Counted from the stretch's first letter, positions 9,997 through 20,279 are shown. The stretch: DNA of 64,000 nucleotides from Maricaulaceae bacterium (GCA_026126205.1 JAHCJP010000001.1:744001-808000), one strand, 5' to 3'. The notes: generated by a model from the letters alone, not told the origin. Numbers and translations are program-made.

Positions 9997-10929
9997 GTGA
10001 TCATCAAGCCTGACGGGGGCCAGCACGCCGCCGGCGCCAGCACGGCGCGCTACACCTATGGCCCCTATGGCGAGCCGGACGCCTGGACCGGGGCGCGCTT
10101 CCGCTACACCGGCCAGGCCGCCCTGCCCGAAGTGCAGCTCTATCACTACAAGGCCCGGGTCTACGATCCGCTGCTGGGGAGGATCCTGCAGACCGACCCG
10201 ATCGGATATCAGGATGATCTGAACCTCTACGGGTATGTGCGGAACGATCCGCTGAATCTGACAGACCCGACGGGGATGTTCAGGGATTTTGGTTTCGGCG
10301 TAGGTACGCAGCACTTGACCCATGCAATGCAAATAGCTCAAAGAGACAACGTTTCTTTTGAAAGCGCGTTTCACAAGGCCGCTACGTTTGATAGAGTTTT
10401 GGCACCGGGGGCAGCTGCTCTTGGTTTAGGGTTAGGCGCAGCCGGCGGCGCTGCCGCCTGCACAGCAGGTGGCTGCGGCGCCATCACCCTTGCAAGCGCG
10501 CGGTTTGTTGCGACGCACCCTAATACAGCATCTGGACTTGCAGGTGCTACAGCCGCATTCTCTGTAGATGCGTATTCGCAATCAAGAAATGATTCCCCAT
10601 TTAATTTTCAACAGAGCGCTATTAAAACTACAGCGGGGTTCGCTGCGGGTTTTGCCCTTCGTGGTATGGCCACAGCAAACAATACTGAGCGAGCACTGGT
10701 AGCTTTTACGTTTGGCGCTTCAGGCGCACAGGCGCTTGGTGGCGATGGGCGAGATATGGCTCTTGCCGGACTTGGGTCAATCGCTACTATGAACGCTGGT
10801 CCCTTCACAGCGGAAGTAACGATGCAGGCTTTGCAAGACGTGCAGGACTATCTTGGAAGCATGTTTTCGGCCAACGACAGAACCGCCAGCCGCCTTGGGC
10901 CACCCTCGTGCGACCCGACGATATGCTAA
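9997..10929 (+). pseudogene. RHS repeat-associated core fragment with variable C-terminal tip (5'-truncated)
   Basis: The reading frame carries only the last part of an RHS protein. The hyperconserved core is clear: [53 protein letters not shown] and [18 protein letters not shown]. The roughly 1000-residue YD-repeat shell that should precede it is absent, so expression depends on a GTG at 9997 with no clear ribosome site. After DPTG comes a tip of about 215 residues with Gly/Ala-rich hydrophobic stretches ([26 protein letters not shown]), ending CDPTIC. Base composition falls after about 10270. It could be a dead remnant or an orphan tip kept as a recombination donor. Confidence 0.8.
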
Positions 10930-11276
10930 TGAAGGAAGGAATAGATAAAAAAAGACTTTCGTTATATTGGGCTATAGTTCATATTCGAATTTTTGTAGCT
11001 TCTTCATTATTTAGCATTATATCGTATATGATTTATGGAGAAGATGTTCAGGGTATAGCTGATATTTTTGAATTTTTATTGATGAGCTCGCTTATAGTTT
11101 ACGCTGTGTTTTTAGTTTTTTTTTACATCCCCAACTATGCCGCTTACAAGCAGATTAAGCAACGTGGCTCAGAGGATAGATTAATATCAGATATGAGAAA
11201 TGAAGACAAAAAACTAAGGTTCAACTTATTAGTTGAATTTTATATACCAAGAAAAATGATTGAGTATGGGCATTGA
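10929..11276 (+). CDS. AT-rich small membrane protein, candidate immunity protein for the RHS tip
   Basis: A 115-residue protein starting MKEGIDKKRL, with two strong hydrophobic helices (IFVASSLFSIISYMIYG and FLLMSSLIVYAVFLVFFYI) and a charged C-terminal tail. Its start overlaps the stop of the RHS tip (TAATG), the usual arrangement for toxin and immunity genes in polymorphic toxin loci. The DNA is strikingly AT-rich compared with all neighbours, a sign of transfer. No family is recognised. If the tip acts on membranes, a membrane-embedded immunity protein would make sense, but that is inference. Confidence 0.6.
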   Translation: MKEGIDKKRLSLYWAIVHIRIFVASSLFSIISYMIYGEDVQGIADIFEFLLMSSLIVYAVFLVFFYIPNYAAYKQIKQRGSEDRLISDMRNEDKKLRFNLLVEFYIPRKMIEYGH

Positions 11277-11280
11277 CGTA

Positions 11281-11454
11281 CCCACCACCACCAACGGCCA
11301 GCTCACTTTCGTCTACGACCGCTCCGAACAGCCGGTGAGCATGTCCGGCGGCGCGGCGGCGAGCTTCGTCTAGGACGCCCACCGGCGCCGGGTGCGCCAG
11401 ACCATCGACGGCGAGACGATCTACTCGGTCTACACCTCCGGCGGGGGGCATTGT
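11281..11454 (+). pseudogene. Displaced RHS YD-repeat remnant with in-frame stop
   Basis: Reading in the frame beginning at 11281 gives TNGQLTFVYDRSEQPVSM, then a TAG at 11371-11373, then DAHRRRVRQTIDGETIYSVY. The pattern Y-D-A-x-x-R-R-V-R-Q-T is the standard RHS unit, so the TAG replaces the expected TAC tyrosine codon. High GC returns abruptly at its left end. It matches the part of an RHS protein that comes before the core, so it sits out of order, after the tip and membrane-protein genes. Confidence 0.75.
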
Positions 11455-11503
11455 CAGACAAAACCGGCTTGAGGCGGGAAGGGCGGTTTCGTAGCATCTG
11501 CGG

Positions 11504-11749
11504 ATGAGAAACCCCTTCCGCTATTTCAAGTCATCGCCCGAGGTCATCCGCCTCGCGGTGATGATGTATGTCCGGTTTCCGCTGTCGCTGCGCAATGTCG
11601 AGGATCTGCTGCACGAGCGCGGCATCGACCTTTCACACGAAACCGTACGCTTCTGGTGGAACCGGTTCGGGCCGATGTTCGCGGCGCAGATCCGGCGCCG
11701 TCCGGCTGATTTCCCGAGCCCTTCGGAGATTCCGGGCGCACCAGGATAA
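11504..11749 (+). mobile_element. IS6-family transposase, N-terminal fragment
   Basis: The first 65 or so residues match IS6-family (IS26/IS6100 type) transposases: FRYFKSSPEVIRLAVMMYVRF, SLRNVEDLLHERGIDLSHET and RFWWNRFGPMFAAQIRR. After residue 65 the match stops and the frame runs out as unrelated PADFPSPSEIPGAPG. The DDE catalytic domain is missing, so the element is dead. It directly borders the RHS remnant, which ends at GGCATTGTCAGACA, a possible left terminal repeat of the insertion sequence (not confirmed). Confidence 0.8.
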
Positions 11750-11798
11750 CCTCGCCCTTCCCCCGTCATTCCGGGCGCATTAACCGCCGCCCCGCGCC

Positions 11799-12185
11799 CT
11801 ACGCCTTCGGCGGTTGCCAGAGTTCGATCTTCACGCCGTCGGGGTCGATCACCCAGGCGAAGCGGCCGTATTCGTAATCCTCCGGCCCGCCGGCGAGAGC
11901 CACGCCCTTGCCGCGCAGCCGCTCCATCATCCCGTCGAGGTCGTCGACCATCAGATTGACCATGAACGGCGCCTGCGACGGGCCGAAATAGTCCGTATCG
12001 GCCCGGAAGGCGCTCCACACCGTGCGCCCGCCCGCGCCGAAGGCGGCGGCGCTGCCGGCGTGCATGAACTCGGCGCTGTCATGGGGCGTGAACTCGAAGC
12101 CCAGCATCTCGCGGTACCAGGCCCGCGCCGCCGCCGGGTCGGCGGATTTGAAGAACACGCCGCCCACGCCCATCACTTTCGCCAT
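11799..12185 (-). CDS. VOC family protein (glyoxalase/bleomycin-resistance fold)
   Basis: A 128-residue vicinal-oxygen-chelate protein. It shows the paired beta-alpha-beta-beta-beta modules: GGVFFKSADPAAARAWYREMLGFEF and, in the second half, VNLMVDDLDGMMERLRGKG ending YGRFAWVIDPDGVKIELWQP. The last motif, D-P-D-G-x-x-I-E-L-W-x-P, is typical of the family. Substrate cannot be predicted. Start ATG at 12185 follows an AAGGG-type site. Confidence 0.88.
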   Translation of the reverse strand: MAKVMGVGGVFFKSADPAAARAWYREMLGFEFTPHDSAEFMHAGSAAAFGAGGRTVWSAFRADTDYFGPSQAPFMVNLMVDDLDGMMERLRGKGVALAGGPEDYEYGRFAWVIDPDGVKIELWQPPKA

Positions 12186-12585
12186 GCCGGACCCTTTCCC
12201 CGAACCTCGCAGATCATACCCCATCCCCGGCAGGGTGCGGATAACTTTCCCGCCCATCCTGGCCCGGCGCGGCCGGACGCGGCGCCGGGGCGGGGACAAG
12301 CGCGGTTTCCGGCCGCGCGGCGGGCGAAACGGCCGCCGCCGGGGCGGCGGAGGGCGGCGCGAGGCGCCGGAGGGGCGTCTTTCGCACCATGGAAGCGACG
12401 TCATAACGACATCATAGCGCAGTTAAAGATGGAGTTTCACACCATTGAGACACCATGTTCGAAGCCGCGAATGCGGGGAAAGCGGCGCGGTTATCCCCGC
12501 TCGCCGCCCGCCGCGGGCGCCCCGCCCTTGACCTTCGGCGCTGCGCGGCGTTCCTTGCCGCGCAAACCGCAGGAGCCGCGCGCCG
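12186..12585. other. Intergenic region between the VOC gene and purB
   Basis: About 400 bases without a supportable gene. It probably holds the divergent promoters of the VOC gene and purB. A locally AT-richer stretch at 12405-12465 contains the near-direct repeat ACGTCATA / ACATCATA. AGGAG precedes the purB ATG. No tRNA or riboswitch fold was recognised by eye. Confidence 0.5.
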
Positions 12586-13890
<1,305 letters not shown>

Positions 13891-13907
13891 GGGGCGTAAG
13901 GCGCCAG

Positions 13908-13936
13908 TTGACACATGTAAGCTGCTAGCTTACACT
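13908..13936 (+). promoter_or_regulatory. higBA promoter with overlapping operator palindrome
   Basis: TTGACA (13908-13913) and TACACT (13931-13936) are 17 bases apart, a near-consensus sigma-70 promoter. Between and over the -10 box lies a perfect palindrome, TGTAAGCT-GCT-AGCTTACA (13916-13934). The arrangement fits autorepression by the HigA-type antitoxin encoded two genes later. The start codon of the toxin gene follows only seven bases after the -10 box, so the mRNA would be leaderless or nearly so. Confidence 0.85.
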
Positions 13937-13942
13937 CTTTGT

Positions 13943-14221
13943 GTGATCCGGTCGTTCAGGAGCAAGGCCCTGCGCCGTTTCGCCGAAAAGGGCGACCCGT
14001 CAAAGCTGAGCGTCCAGAACCCGGACCGGATACGGCGCATTCTGGCGCGGCTGGACGCCGCCCGCCGCCCCGAAGACATGAACGCGCCCGGATACCGCTT
14101 TCACGCGTTGAAGGGCGCCGCCAGGGGGCGTTACGCCGTCGACGCCAGCGGCAACTGGCGCATCACCTTCGGCTGGGATGGCGAAGACGCCATAGATGTT
14201 GATCTGGAGGATTATCACTGA
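13943..14221 (+). CDS. higB: HigB-type toxin of a type II toxin-antitoxin system
   Basis: A 92-residue RelE-fold protein, predicted ribosome-dependent mRNA endonuclease. The features are IRSFRSKALRRFAEKGD at the start, the central RILARLDAARRPEDMNAPGYRFHALKGAARGRYAV and the ending NWRITFGWDGEDAIDVDLEDYH, which is the standard HigB/plasmid-maintenance killer pattern. GTG start at 13943. It comes before its antitoxin gene, the reversed order typical of hig modules, with a TGATG overlap. Confidence 0.93.
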   Translation: MIRSFRSKALRRFAEKGDPSKLSVQNPDRIRRILARLDAARRPEDMNAPGYRFHALKGAARGRYAVDASGNWRITFGWDGEDAIDVDLEDYH

Positions 14222-14532
14222 TGAACCGCAACCCGCTGCTGGCCGGCCTGCGCCCCACACATCCCGGCGAGATGCTGCGCGAGGACGTGCTGCCCGCGCT
14301 GGGCCTGCCGAAGGCCGAGGTCGCCCGTCTGCTGGGCGTTTCGCGCCAGACCCTCTACGACATCCTGAACGAGAAACAGCCGGTGACGGCGCAAATGGCG
14401 CTGCGCCTGGGCAAGCTTTGCGGCGACGGGCCGGACATCTGGCTGCGCATGCAGCAGGCCTATGACCTCGCCATGGCGGAGGCGGAACTTGGCGAGGCCC
14501 TGAAAGGCATTCCCACCATCAGGGCCGCCTGA
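14221..14532 (+). CDS. higA: HigA-type antitoxin, XRE/HTH family
   Basis: A 103-residue antitoxin and DNA-binding repressor. It begins with the typical LRPTHPGEMLREDVLPALG and contains a helix-turn-helix at about residues 33-55 (KAEVARLLGVSRQTLYDIL), followed by QPVTAQMALRLGKLCGDGPDIWLRMQQAYDL. It should neutralise HigB and bind the palindrome at 13916-13934. ATG overlaps the toxin stop codon, giving coupled translation. Confidence 0.93.
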   Translation: MNRNPLLAGLRPTHPGEMLREDVLPALGLPKAEVARLLGVSRQTLYDILNEKQPVTAQMALRLGKLCGDGPDIWLRMQQAYDLAMAEAELGEALKGIPTIRAA

Positions 14533-14542
14533 CCCCGGGCGT

Positions 14543-14866
14543 TCAGCCCTCCTGCTTCACCTGCCGGCGCGCCTCTTCCAGAAGTTCGTCCATGCGGCGG
14601 CGGATCTGGTGGTCGGACTGCTGCACGCCGTGTTCGTCGAAGTCCTTGCGGATCTTGCGGAACACGTCGGCGTCGCCCGCTTCCTCGAGATCGGCCTTGA
14701 TCACCGCCTTGGCGTAGGCGTCGGCCTGTTCGCCGCCCAGCCCCATCAGCTCCGCCGCCCACAGGCCCAGCAGCTTGTTGCGGCGCGCATGGGCCTTGAA
14801 CTCCATCTGCTGCTCGTGCGCGAACTTGTTTTCAAAGCCTTTTTCGCGCTCGTCGAAGGTGCTCAT
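14543..14866 (-). CDS. F1FO-ATPase inhibitor zeta subunit (DUF1476)
   Basis: A 107-residue all-helical protein starting MSTFDEREKGFENKFAHEQQ, followed by FKAHARRNKLLGLWAAELMG, the hallmark of DUF1476. In Paracoccus denitrificans this family was shown to be the zeta subunit, a natural inhibitor of ATP hydrolysis by the F1FO-ATPase of alphaproteobacteria, acting through its N-terminus. It is encoded convergently with higA and divergently from purC, away from the atp operon. The link to adenine nucleotide synthesis genes is suggestive only. Confidence 0.9.
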   Translation of the reverse strand: MSTFDEREKGFENKFAHEQQMEFKAHARRNKLLGLWAAELMGLGGEQADAYAKAVIKADLEEAGDADVFRKIRKDFDEHGVQQSDHQIRRRMDELLEEARRQVKQEG

Positions 14867-15079
14867 CGGGCTCTCCCGGTCAGGCGGTGAAATCGGGTTC
14901 TCGTTAGCCCGCGGCGGCGTGCAAATCAATCGCGTGCAGCGGCGCGGGATAGCGATGTTGCAGGCGCGAAGCGCGGGGAGTAGGTTCCCCGCTCGCAGCG
15001 CGGCCCGGGCGATCCGATTCGGGCCGCGACGCGCTTTCCGGCGCCCGCGACGCGCGGGACAGGTGGAGGAGCGCAGGCC

Positions 15080-15838
15080 ATGGCCCGCCGCAAGAAAATC
15101 TACGAAGGCAAGGCGAAGATCATGTACGAGGGGCCGGAACCCGGAACCCTGGTGCAGTACTTCAAGGACGACGCCACCGCCTTCAACGCCCAGAAGCGCG
15201 CGACGCTGGAGGGCAAGGGCGTGCTGAACAACCGCATCAGCGAGTTCATCATGACGCAGCTGAACCGGATCGGCGTGCCGACGCACTTCATCCGGCGGCT
15301 GAACATGCGCGAACAGCTGGTGCGCGAGGTGGAGATCATCCCCGTCGAGGTGATCTGCCGCAATGTCGCCGCCGGCACGATCTGCAAGCGGCTGGGGCTG
15401 GAGGAGGGCGAGCCCCTGCCCCGCTCCATCGTCGAGTTCTGCTACAAGAACGACGCGCTGCAGGACCCGCTGGTGGCCGAGGAGCACATCACCGCCTTCA
15501 ACTGGGCGACGACGCAGGAAATCGACGACATCATCTCGCTGACCCTGCGCATCAATGATTTCATGTCCGGCATGTTCGCCGCCGTCGGTATCCGTCTGAT
15601 TGATTTCAAGCTGGAGTTCGGCCGCCTCTACGAAGGCGACATGGTCCGCACCGTGCTGGCCGACGAGATCAGCCCCGATTCCTGCCGCCTGTGGGATATC
15701 GAAACCAACGAGAAGATGGACAAGGACCGCTTCCGCCGCGACCTCGGCAACGTCACCGAAGCCTATGCCGAAGTGGCCCGCCGCCTCGGAATCATGCGTG
15801 AAGGACCGCGCGCCGCAAACGACGAGACCCTGCAGTGA
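15080..15838 (+). CDS. purC: Phosphoribosylaminoimidazole-succinocarboxamide synthase
   Basis: A 252-residue SAICAR synthase, joining CAIR and aspartate with ATP in purine synthesis. Motifs: [18 protein letters not shown] (nucleotide-binding), [24 protein letters not shown] and IDFKLEFGR followed by [21 protein letters not shown] precedes the ATG. It starts the purC-purS-purQ-purL operon and overlaps purS by four bases (GTGA). Confidence 0.98.
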   Translation: MARRKKIYEGKAKIMYEGPEPGTLVQYFKDDATAFNAQKRATLEGKGVLNNRISEFIMTQLNRIGVPTHFIRRLNMREQLVREVEIIPVEVICRNVAAGTICKRLGLEEGEPLPRSIVEFCYKNDALQDPLVAEEHITAFNWATTQEIDDIISLTLRINDFMSGMFAAVGIRLIDFKLEFGRLYEGDMVRTVLADEISPDSCRLWDIETNEKMDKDRFRRDLGNVTEAYAEVARRLGIMREGPRAANDETLQ

Positions 15839-16074
15839 AAGCCAAAATCCACGTCTATCTGAAACCCGGCGTTCTGGACCCGCAAGGGGTCGCCGTCTCC
15901 GTCGCCCTGCAGAACATGGGCTTTCCGGAGGTGAAGAGCGCCCGCCAGGGCAAACTGATCGAACTGGACCTGCACGGCGTCAGCGGCGAGCAGGCCAAGG
16001 CCCGCGCTGATGAAATGTGCAAGCGCCTGCTGGCCAATCCGGTGATCGAAAGCTACTCGATCGAGATCGAGTAG
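15835..16074 (+). CDS. purS: FGAM synthase subunit PurS
   Basis: A 79-residue subunit that bridges PurQ and PurL in the three-part formylglycinamidine synthase complex. The pattern [20 protein letters not shown], then [18 protein letters not shown] and [18 protein letters not shown], is diagnostic. GTG start overlapping the purC stop; purQ begins seven bases later. Confidence 0.96.
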   Translation: MKAKIHVYLKPGVLDPQGVAVSVALQNMGFPEVKSARQGKLIELDLHGVSGEQAKARADEMCKRLLANPVIESYSIEIE

Positions 16075-16081
16075 GCCGCCG

Positions 16082-16744
16082 ATGAAATCCGCCGTCATCG
16101 TCTTTCCCGGATCGAACTGCGACCGCGACGCGGCCGAGGCGATCCGCGCCGTCACCGGTCAAGCGCCGGCCATGGTCTGGCATCAGGAAAGCGCCCTGCC
16201 CGCCGGAACAGAGTTCGTGATGATCCCCGGCGGCTTTTCTTATGGCGACTATCTGCGCTGCGGCGCTATGGCCTCGCGCGCGGCGATCATGCCGGCGGTG
16301 ATGGCGCATGCGAAGCGCGGCGCGCCGATCCTTGGCGTCTGCAACGGCTTTCAGATTCTCACCGAGACCCAACTGCTGCCCGGCGCGCTGATGCGCAATT
16401 CCGGCCTGCTGTTCGTATGCGAGAAAACGCCACTGACGGTGGAGAACGGCAACACTCGCTTCACCGCCGCCTATCAGGGCGGGCGCGAGGTGGCGATCCC
16501 GATCGCTCACCATGACGGCAATTATTTCGCCGACGCCGACACGCTGGACCGGCTGGAAGGCGAAGGCCAGGTGGTGTTCCGCTATCGCGCCAACCCCAAC
16601 GGTTCGGCCCGCGATATTGCGGGCGTCATCAACACGCAGGGCAATGTCATGGGCATGATGCCCCACCCCGAACGCGCCGTTGATCCCGTCCACGGCGGAA
16701 CCGACGGCCTTGGCGTGTTCGAAAGTATCCTGGGGAGCGCGTGA
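16082..16744 (+). CDS. purQ: FGAM synthase glutaminase subunit PurQ
   Basis: A 220-residue class I glutamine amidotransferase supplying ammonia to PurL. The catalytic Cys is in [11 protein letters not shown] and the His/Glu pair in [11 protein letters not shown]. The oxyanion region [18 protein letters not shown] is also present. Its TGA overlaps the purL ATG (TGATG). Confidence 0.97.
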   Translation: MKSAVIVFPGSNCDRDAAEAIRAVTGQAPAMVWHQESALPAGTEFVMIPGGFSYGDYLRCGAMASRAAIMPAVMAHAKRGAPILGVCNGFQILTETQLLPGALMRNSGLLFVCEKTPLTVENGNTRFTAAYQGGREVAIPIAHHDGNYFADADTLDRLEGEGQVVFRYRANPNGSARDIAGVINTQGNVMGMMPHPERAVDPVHGGTDGLGVFESILGSA

Positions 16745-18948
16745 TGACCCAGTATGCCCCCGGCGTCACGCCCGAGATCGCCGCCGAGCACCTACCGACG
16801 GACGAATACGCCAAGGCCGTGGAGATTCTTGGCCGCGCGCCCAACCTGGTCGAGCTCGGCATTTTCTCGGTGATGTGGTCGGAGCATTGCTCCTACAAGT
16901 CGTCCCGCGTGCATCTGAAGAAGTTTCCCGTCTCCGGCCCGCTGGTCATCCAAGGGCCGGGGGAGAACGCCGGCGTCATCGACATCGGCGATGGACAGGC
17001 CTGCATCTTCAAGATGGAGAGCCACAACCACCCCAGCTTCATCGAACCCTATCAGGGGGCGGCAACGGGCGTGGGCGGCATCTTGCGCGACGTGTTCACC
17101 ATGGGCGCGCGCCCGGTGGCGCTGATGAACGCGCTGCGCTTCGGCGCCCCGGACCATCCGAAAACGCGCGGCCTCGTCGCCGGCGTCGTCGCCGGCATCG
17201 GCGGCTACGGCAATTGCGTCGGCGTGCCCACCGTGGGCGGAGAGACCAATTTCCACCCCGGCTACAACGGCAACATCCTGGTCAACGCCATGGCCGTGGG
17301 CCTGGCCGATCAGGACCGCATCTTCTACGCCCGCGGAGCCGAGGCGGGCCAGCCGATCGTCTATGTCGGCTCCAAGACCGGGCGCGATGGCATTCATGGC
17401 GCCACCATGGCCTCGGCCGAATTCGACGACGCCAGCGAGGAAAAACGCCCGACCGTGCAGGTGGGCGACCCCTTCGTAGAGAAGAAGCTGATCGAGGCGT
17501 GCCTGGAGCTGATGGCCACCGACGCCATCGCCGCCATTCAGGACATGGGCGCGGCGGGGCTGACCTCGTCTTCCGTTGAGATGGCGGGCAAGGGCGGCGT
17601 CGGGCTGGAGATCGACCTCGACAAGGTTCCCCAGCGCGAAGACGGCATGACCGCCTACGAGATGATGCTCTCCGAAAGCCAGGAACGGATGCTGATGGTC
17701 CTCAAGCCTGGCAAGGAGCCGGTGGCCGAGGCGATCTTCCGCAAGTGGGAGCTGGACGTGGCGACCATCGGCGTCACCACCACGACCGGTCGTATGGTGC
17801 TGAAGCATGGCGGCGAAACGGTGTGCGATATTCCGCTGGACCCGCTGTCGGAAGACGCGCCGCTCTACCGCCGACCCTACGAGATTCCACCTTCGCGCCC
17901 CGCCGTCGATCCGGCCTCTGTCGCCGCGCCGGCGCATCTGGGCGAGGCGCTGAAAACCGTCATGGCCTGCCCGGACATGGCGTCGAAGGCCTGGATCTGG
18001 CGCCAGTACGACCGGCATGTGATGGCCGACACCGCCGCCAGCTCCGAAGACCCGTCAGACGCCGCCGTGGTGCGCGTGCATGGAACGAACAAGGCGCTGG
18101 CCATCACCACCGACTGCACACCGCGTTACTGCCTCGCCGGCCCGGTCGAGGGCGGCCGGCAGGCGGTGGCCGAGACCTGGCGCAACATCACCGCCACCGG
18201 CGCCTGGCCCATCGCCATCACCGACTGCCTGAATTTCGGCAACCCGGAACGCCCGGACATCATGGGCCAGTTCGCCGGATGCGTGGAGGGCATGGCCGAA
18301 GCCTGCGCCGCGCTCGACTTCCCGGTCGTGTCCGGCAATGTCTCGCTTTACAACGAAACCAATGGCGTCGCGATTCCGCCCACCCCCGCCGTCGGCGGCG
18401 TCGGCCTGATCGAGGACGTCACGAAACGCACGGGCTTCGGCGCCATGAAGGATGGCGATGTGCTGCTGCTGGTCGGCGAGACGCAAGGCTGGCTGGGCGC
18501 ATCGCTTTACCTGCGTGAGATTGAGGGGCGCGAGGAAGGTGGCCCGCCGCCGGTGGACCTGGCCGCCGAACGCCGCAATGGCGATTTCGTCCGCGCCGTG
18601 ATCCTTGAAGGGCTGGCCAACGCCGTTCACGATCTGTCAGACGGCGGCCTCGCCGCCGCTGCGGCGGAAACGGCCATGGCCTCAAGCGTCGGCGTGAAGC
18701 TCGCTTATGACGGTCCCTTGCCCCCGCACGTCTTCTTCTTCGGCGAAGACCAGGGACGTTACCTGATCGCCGCCAGCGTCGAACACGCCGAGTCGATCCG
18801 CGAGGCGGCGGAGGCCGCAAGCGTGCCTGTGTCGGTGGTCGGAATAGCGGGAGGAGACGCCGTCAGCTTCAATGGCGGCGACACGGCGGCGCTGGCTGAT
18901 CTGCGCGCCGCTCACCAAGCCTTCATGCCGCGCCTGATGGCGGGCTGA
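16744..18948 (+). CDS. purL: FGAM synthase large subunit PurL
   Basis: A 734-residue ATP-dependent synthetase subunit of the small PurL type, which works with separate PurS and PurQ. Features include [10 protein letters not shown], the metal/ATP-binding stretch [23 protein letters not shown] and the second-half repeat [18 protein letters not shown]. The length is right for the three-subunit form. ATG at 16744 overlaps the purQ stop. It is the last gene of the operon and is convergent with the M28 peptidase, four bases away. Confidence 0.98.
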   Translation: MTQYAPGVTPEIAAEHLPTDEYAKAVEILGRAPNLVELGIFSVMWSEHCSYKSSRVHLKKFPVSGPLVIQGPGENAGVIDIGDGQACIFKMESHNHPSFIEPYQGAATGVGGILRDVFTMGARPVALMNALRFGAPDHPKTRGLVAGVVAGIGGYGNCVGVPTVGGETNFHPGYNGNILVNAMAVGLADQDRIFYARGAEAGQPIVYVGSKTGRDGIHGATMASAEFDDASEEKRPTVQVGDPFVEKKLIEACLELMATDAIAAIQDMGAAGLTSSSVEMAGKGGVGLEIDLDKVPQREDGMTAYEMMLSESQERMLMVLKPGKEPVAEAIFRKWELDVATIGVTTTTGRMVLKHGGETVCDIPLDPLSEDAPLYRRPYEIPPSRPAVDPASVAAPAHLGEALKTVMACPDMASKAWIWRQYDRHVMADTAASSEDPSDAAVVRVHGTNKALAITTDCTPRYCLAGPVEGGRQAVAETWRNITATGAWPIAITDCLNFGNPERPDIMGQFAGCVEGMAEACAALDFPVVSGNVSLYNETNGVAIPPTPAVGGVGLIEDVTKRTGFGAMKDGDVLLLVGETQGWLGASLYLREIEGREEGGPPPVDLAAERRNGDFVRAVILEGLANAVHDLSDGGLAAAAAETAMASSVGVKLAYDGPLPPHVFFFGEDQGRYLIAASVEHAESIREAAEAASVPVSVVGIAGGDAVSFNGGDTAALADLRAAHQAFMPRLMAG

Positions 18949-18952
18949 GACC

Positions 18953-19942
18953 TTATTTCACCGCCCTCTGCCGCGTCTGCGCCGCAGCCCGCGCCGCCAC
19001 GATTTCCGGCAAGGCCTCGTCAAACCTCAGCACGGTCAGCAGCGCGGTCTGCGCCGCGGCGGCGAAGAAGTCGTGCGTCAGGTTCTCATAGGTGTCCGAC
19101 GGCTGGTGATAATGCGGGTGGAAATCCACCCCCAGATAGATGAACGGCACGCCCGCAGCGTGAAACGGACCATGATCCGACATCATCGTCCAGTCGCCCT
19201 GCGGGCCGTATTCCGGGCTGTCATGCCCCTGGATCAGAGTGACGGGCGCGATCGCCGCAACCTCGTCAATATACCCCCCCAAAAACGGATAATGATACGC
19301 CCCTGCGGCCACCAGTTCACCGTCATAACTTATACCCAGCATATCCAGGTTTATGTTCATCGCCACGCGGTCCATCTGCAGTTGGCCATCTGCGATCGCC
19401 GCGCGTGCGCCGCGCAGGCCGACCTCCTCGGCGTCGAAGGCTGCGAAATACAGCGTGTGGCGCGGCTGATTCTGCGCGAACCACGCCGCCACCGCCAGCA
19501 TCCCGGCGGTGCCCGAGGCGTTGTCGTCGGCGCCGTTATAGATCGTCCCTCCCGAACGCATGCCGAGATGGTCGTAATGCGCCGAGACGACGATCACCGG
19601 ACCATCCGGCTCGCGCCCCTCGATCACGCCCAGCACGTTCACGCCGGTTCGTGGGCCGGTGCGTATCTGGTGAAGGTATTCGAACACGTGCTCGTAGGCG
19701 CCGTTCACCGGCGCAAGACCGATTTCGCGATAGCGTTCCAGAATATAGGCCCGCGCCCGTTCCGCCCCCGGTGTTCCGGTCTCGCGCCCTTCCATCGCGT
19801 CAGAGGCGAGAATGCGCACGTCATCGAGCAGCGCGGCGGCGTCGATCTGCGGATCACGCGCCGGCCCGGCGGCCGGCAGGCTGGCGCAAGCGGCCAGCAA
19901 CAGGGCTGCGGCAAGCGCCGCAAAACGGAAAGGCGCGGTCAT
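18953..19942 (-). CDS. M28 family zinc metallopeptidase, predicted lipoprotein
   Basis: A 329-residue secreted aminopeptidase-like protein. The lipoprotein signal FRFAALAAALLLAAC is followed by an M28 domain with zinc-site motifs: SAHYDHLGMRSG (His, Asp), NGADDNASGTAGM (Asp), FDAEEVGLRGA (Glu-Glu), INLDMLG (Asp) and a terminal HYHQPSD (His). All ligands appear intact, so it should be active in the periplasm or on the outer membrane. GGGAGGAG precedes ATG at 19942. It probably digests peptides for nutrition. Confidence 0.92.
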   Translation of the reverse strand: MTAPFRFAALAAALLLAACASLPAAGPARDPQIDAAALLDDVRILASDAMEGRETGTPGAERARAYILERYREIGLAPVNGAYEHVFEYLHQIRTGPRTGVNVLGVIEGREPDGPVIVVSAHYDHLGMRSGGTIYNGADDNASGTAGMLAVAAWFAQNQPRHTLYFAAFDAEEVGLRGARAAIADGQLQMDRVAMNINLDMLGISYDGELVAAGAYHYPFLGGYIDEVAAIAPVTLIQGHDSPEYGPQGDWTMMSDHGPFHAAGVPFIYLGVDFHPHYHQPSDTYENLTHDFFAAAAQTALLTVLRFDEALPEIVAARAAAQTRQRAVK

Positions 19943-20038
19943 CGGAACTCCTCCCGGCGGCGTGGCCACCCTTGCGAAGACGACTCAAACGTATTCTGAT
20001 CGCTTGTCAAAGCCTCATTCCTGATCCGGACTCACGCC

Positions 20039-20269
20039 ATGCCGATGCTCGCCGAACAGATCTCCGCCCTGATCCGCGAGGGCATTCCCGGGGCCGAAGT
20101 GGAGATCATCGACCTGGCCGGCGATGGCGACCATTACAAGGCCGTCGTCGTCGCCGAAGCCTTCCGCGGCCTGCCGCGGGTGCGCCAGCACCAGATGGTC
20201 TATGCGGCGCTGCAAGGACGGATGGGCGGCGAACTGCACGCCCTGGCGCTGGAGACGCGAACCCCATGA
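20039..20269 (+). CDS. BolA/IbaG family protein
   Basis: A 76-residue protein with the class II KH-like BolA fold: the GAEVEIIDLAGDGDHYKAVVVAEAF core and the C-terminal LPRVRQHQMVYAALQGRMGGELHALALET. BolA-type proteins bind monothiol glutaredoxins through a shared [2Fe-2S] cluster and help iron-sulfur handling. The gene grxD is two genes downstream on the same strand, which supports that role. It is closer to IbaG/YrbA than to BolA because it is short and has the DGDHYKAVVV motif. Confidence 0.92.
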   Translation: MPMLAEQISALIREGIPGAEVEIIDLAGDGDHYKAVVVAEAFRGLPRVRQHQMVYAALQGRMGGELHALALETRTP

Positions 20270-20279
20270 GCTTGTGTGT

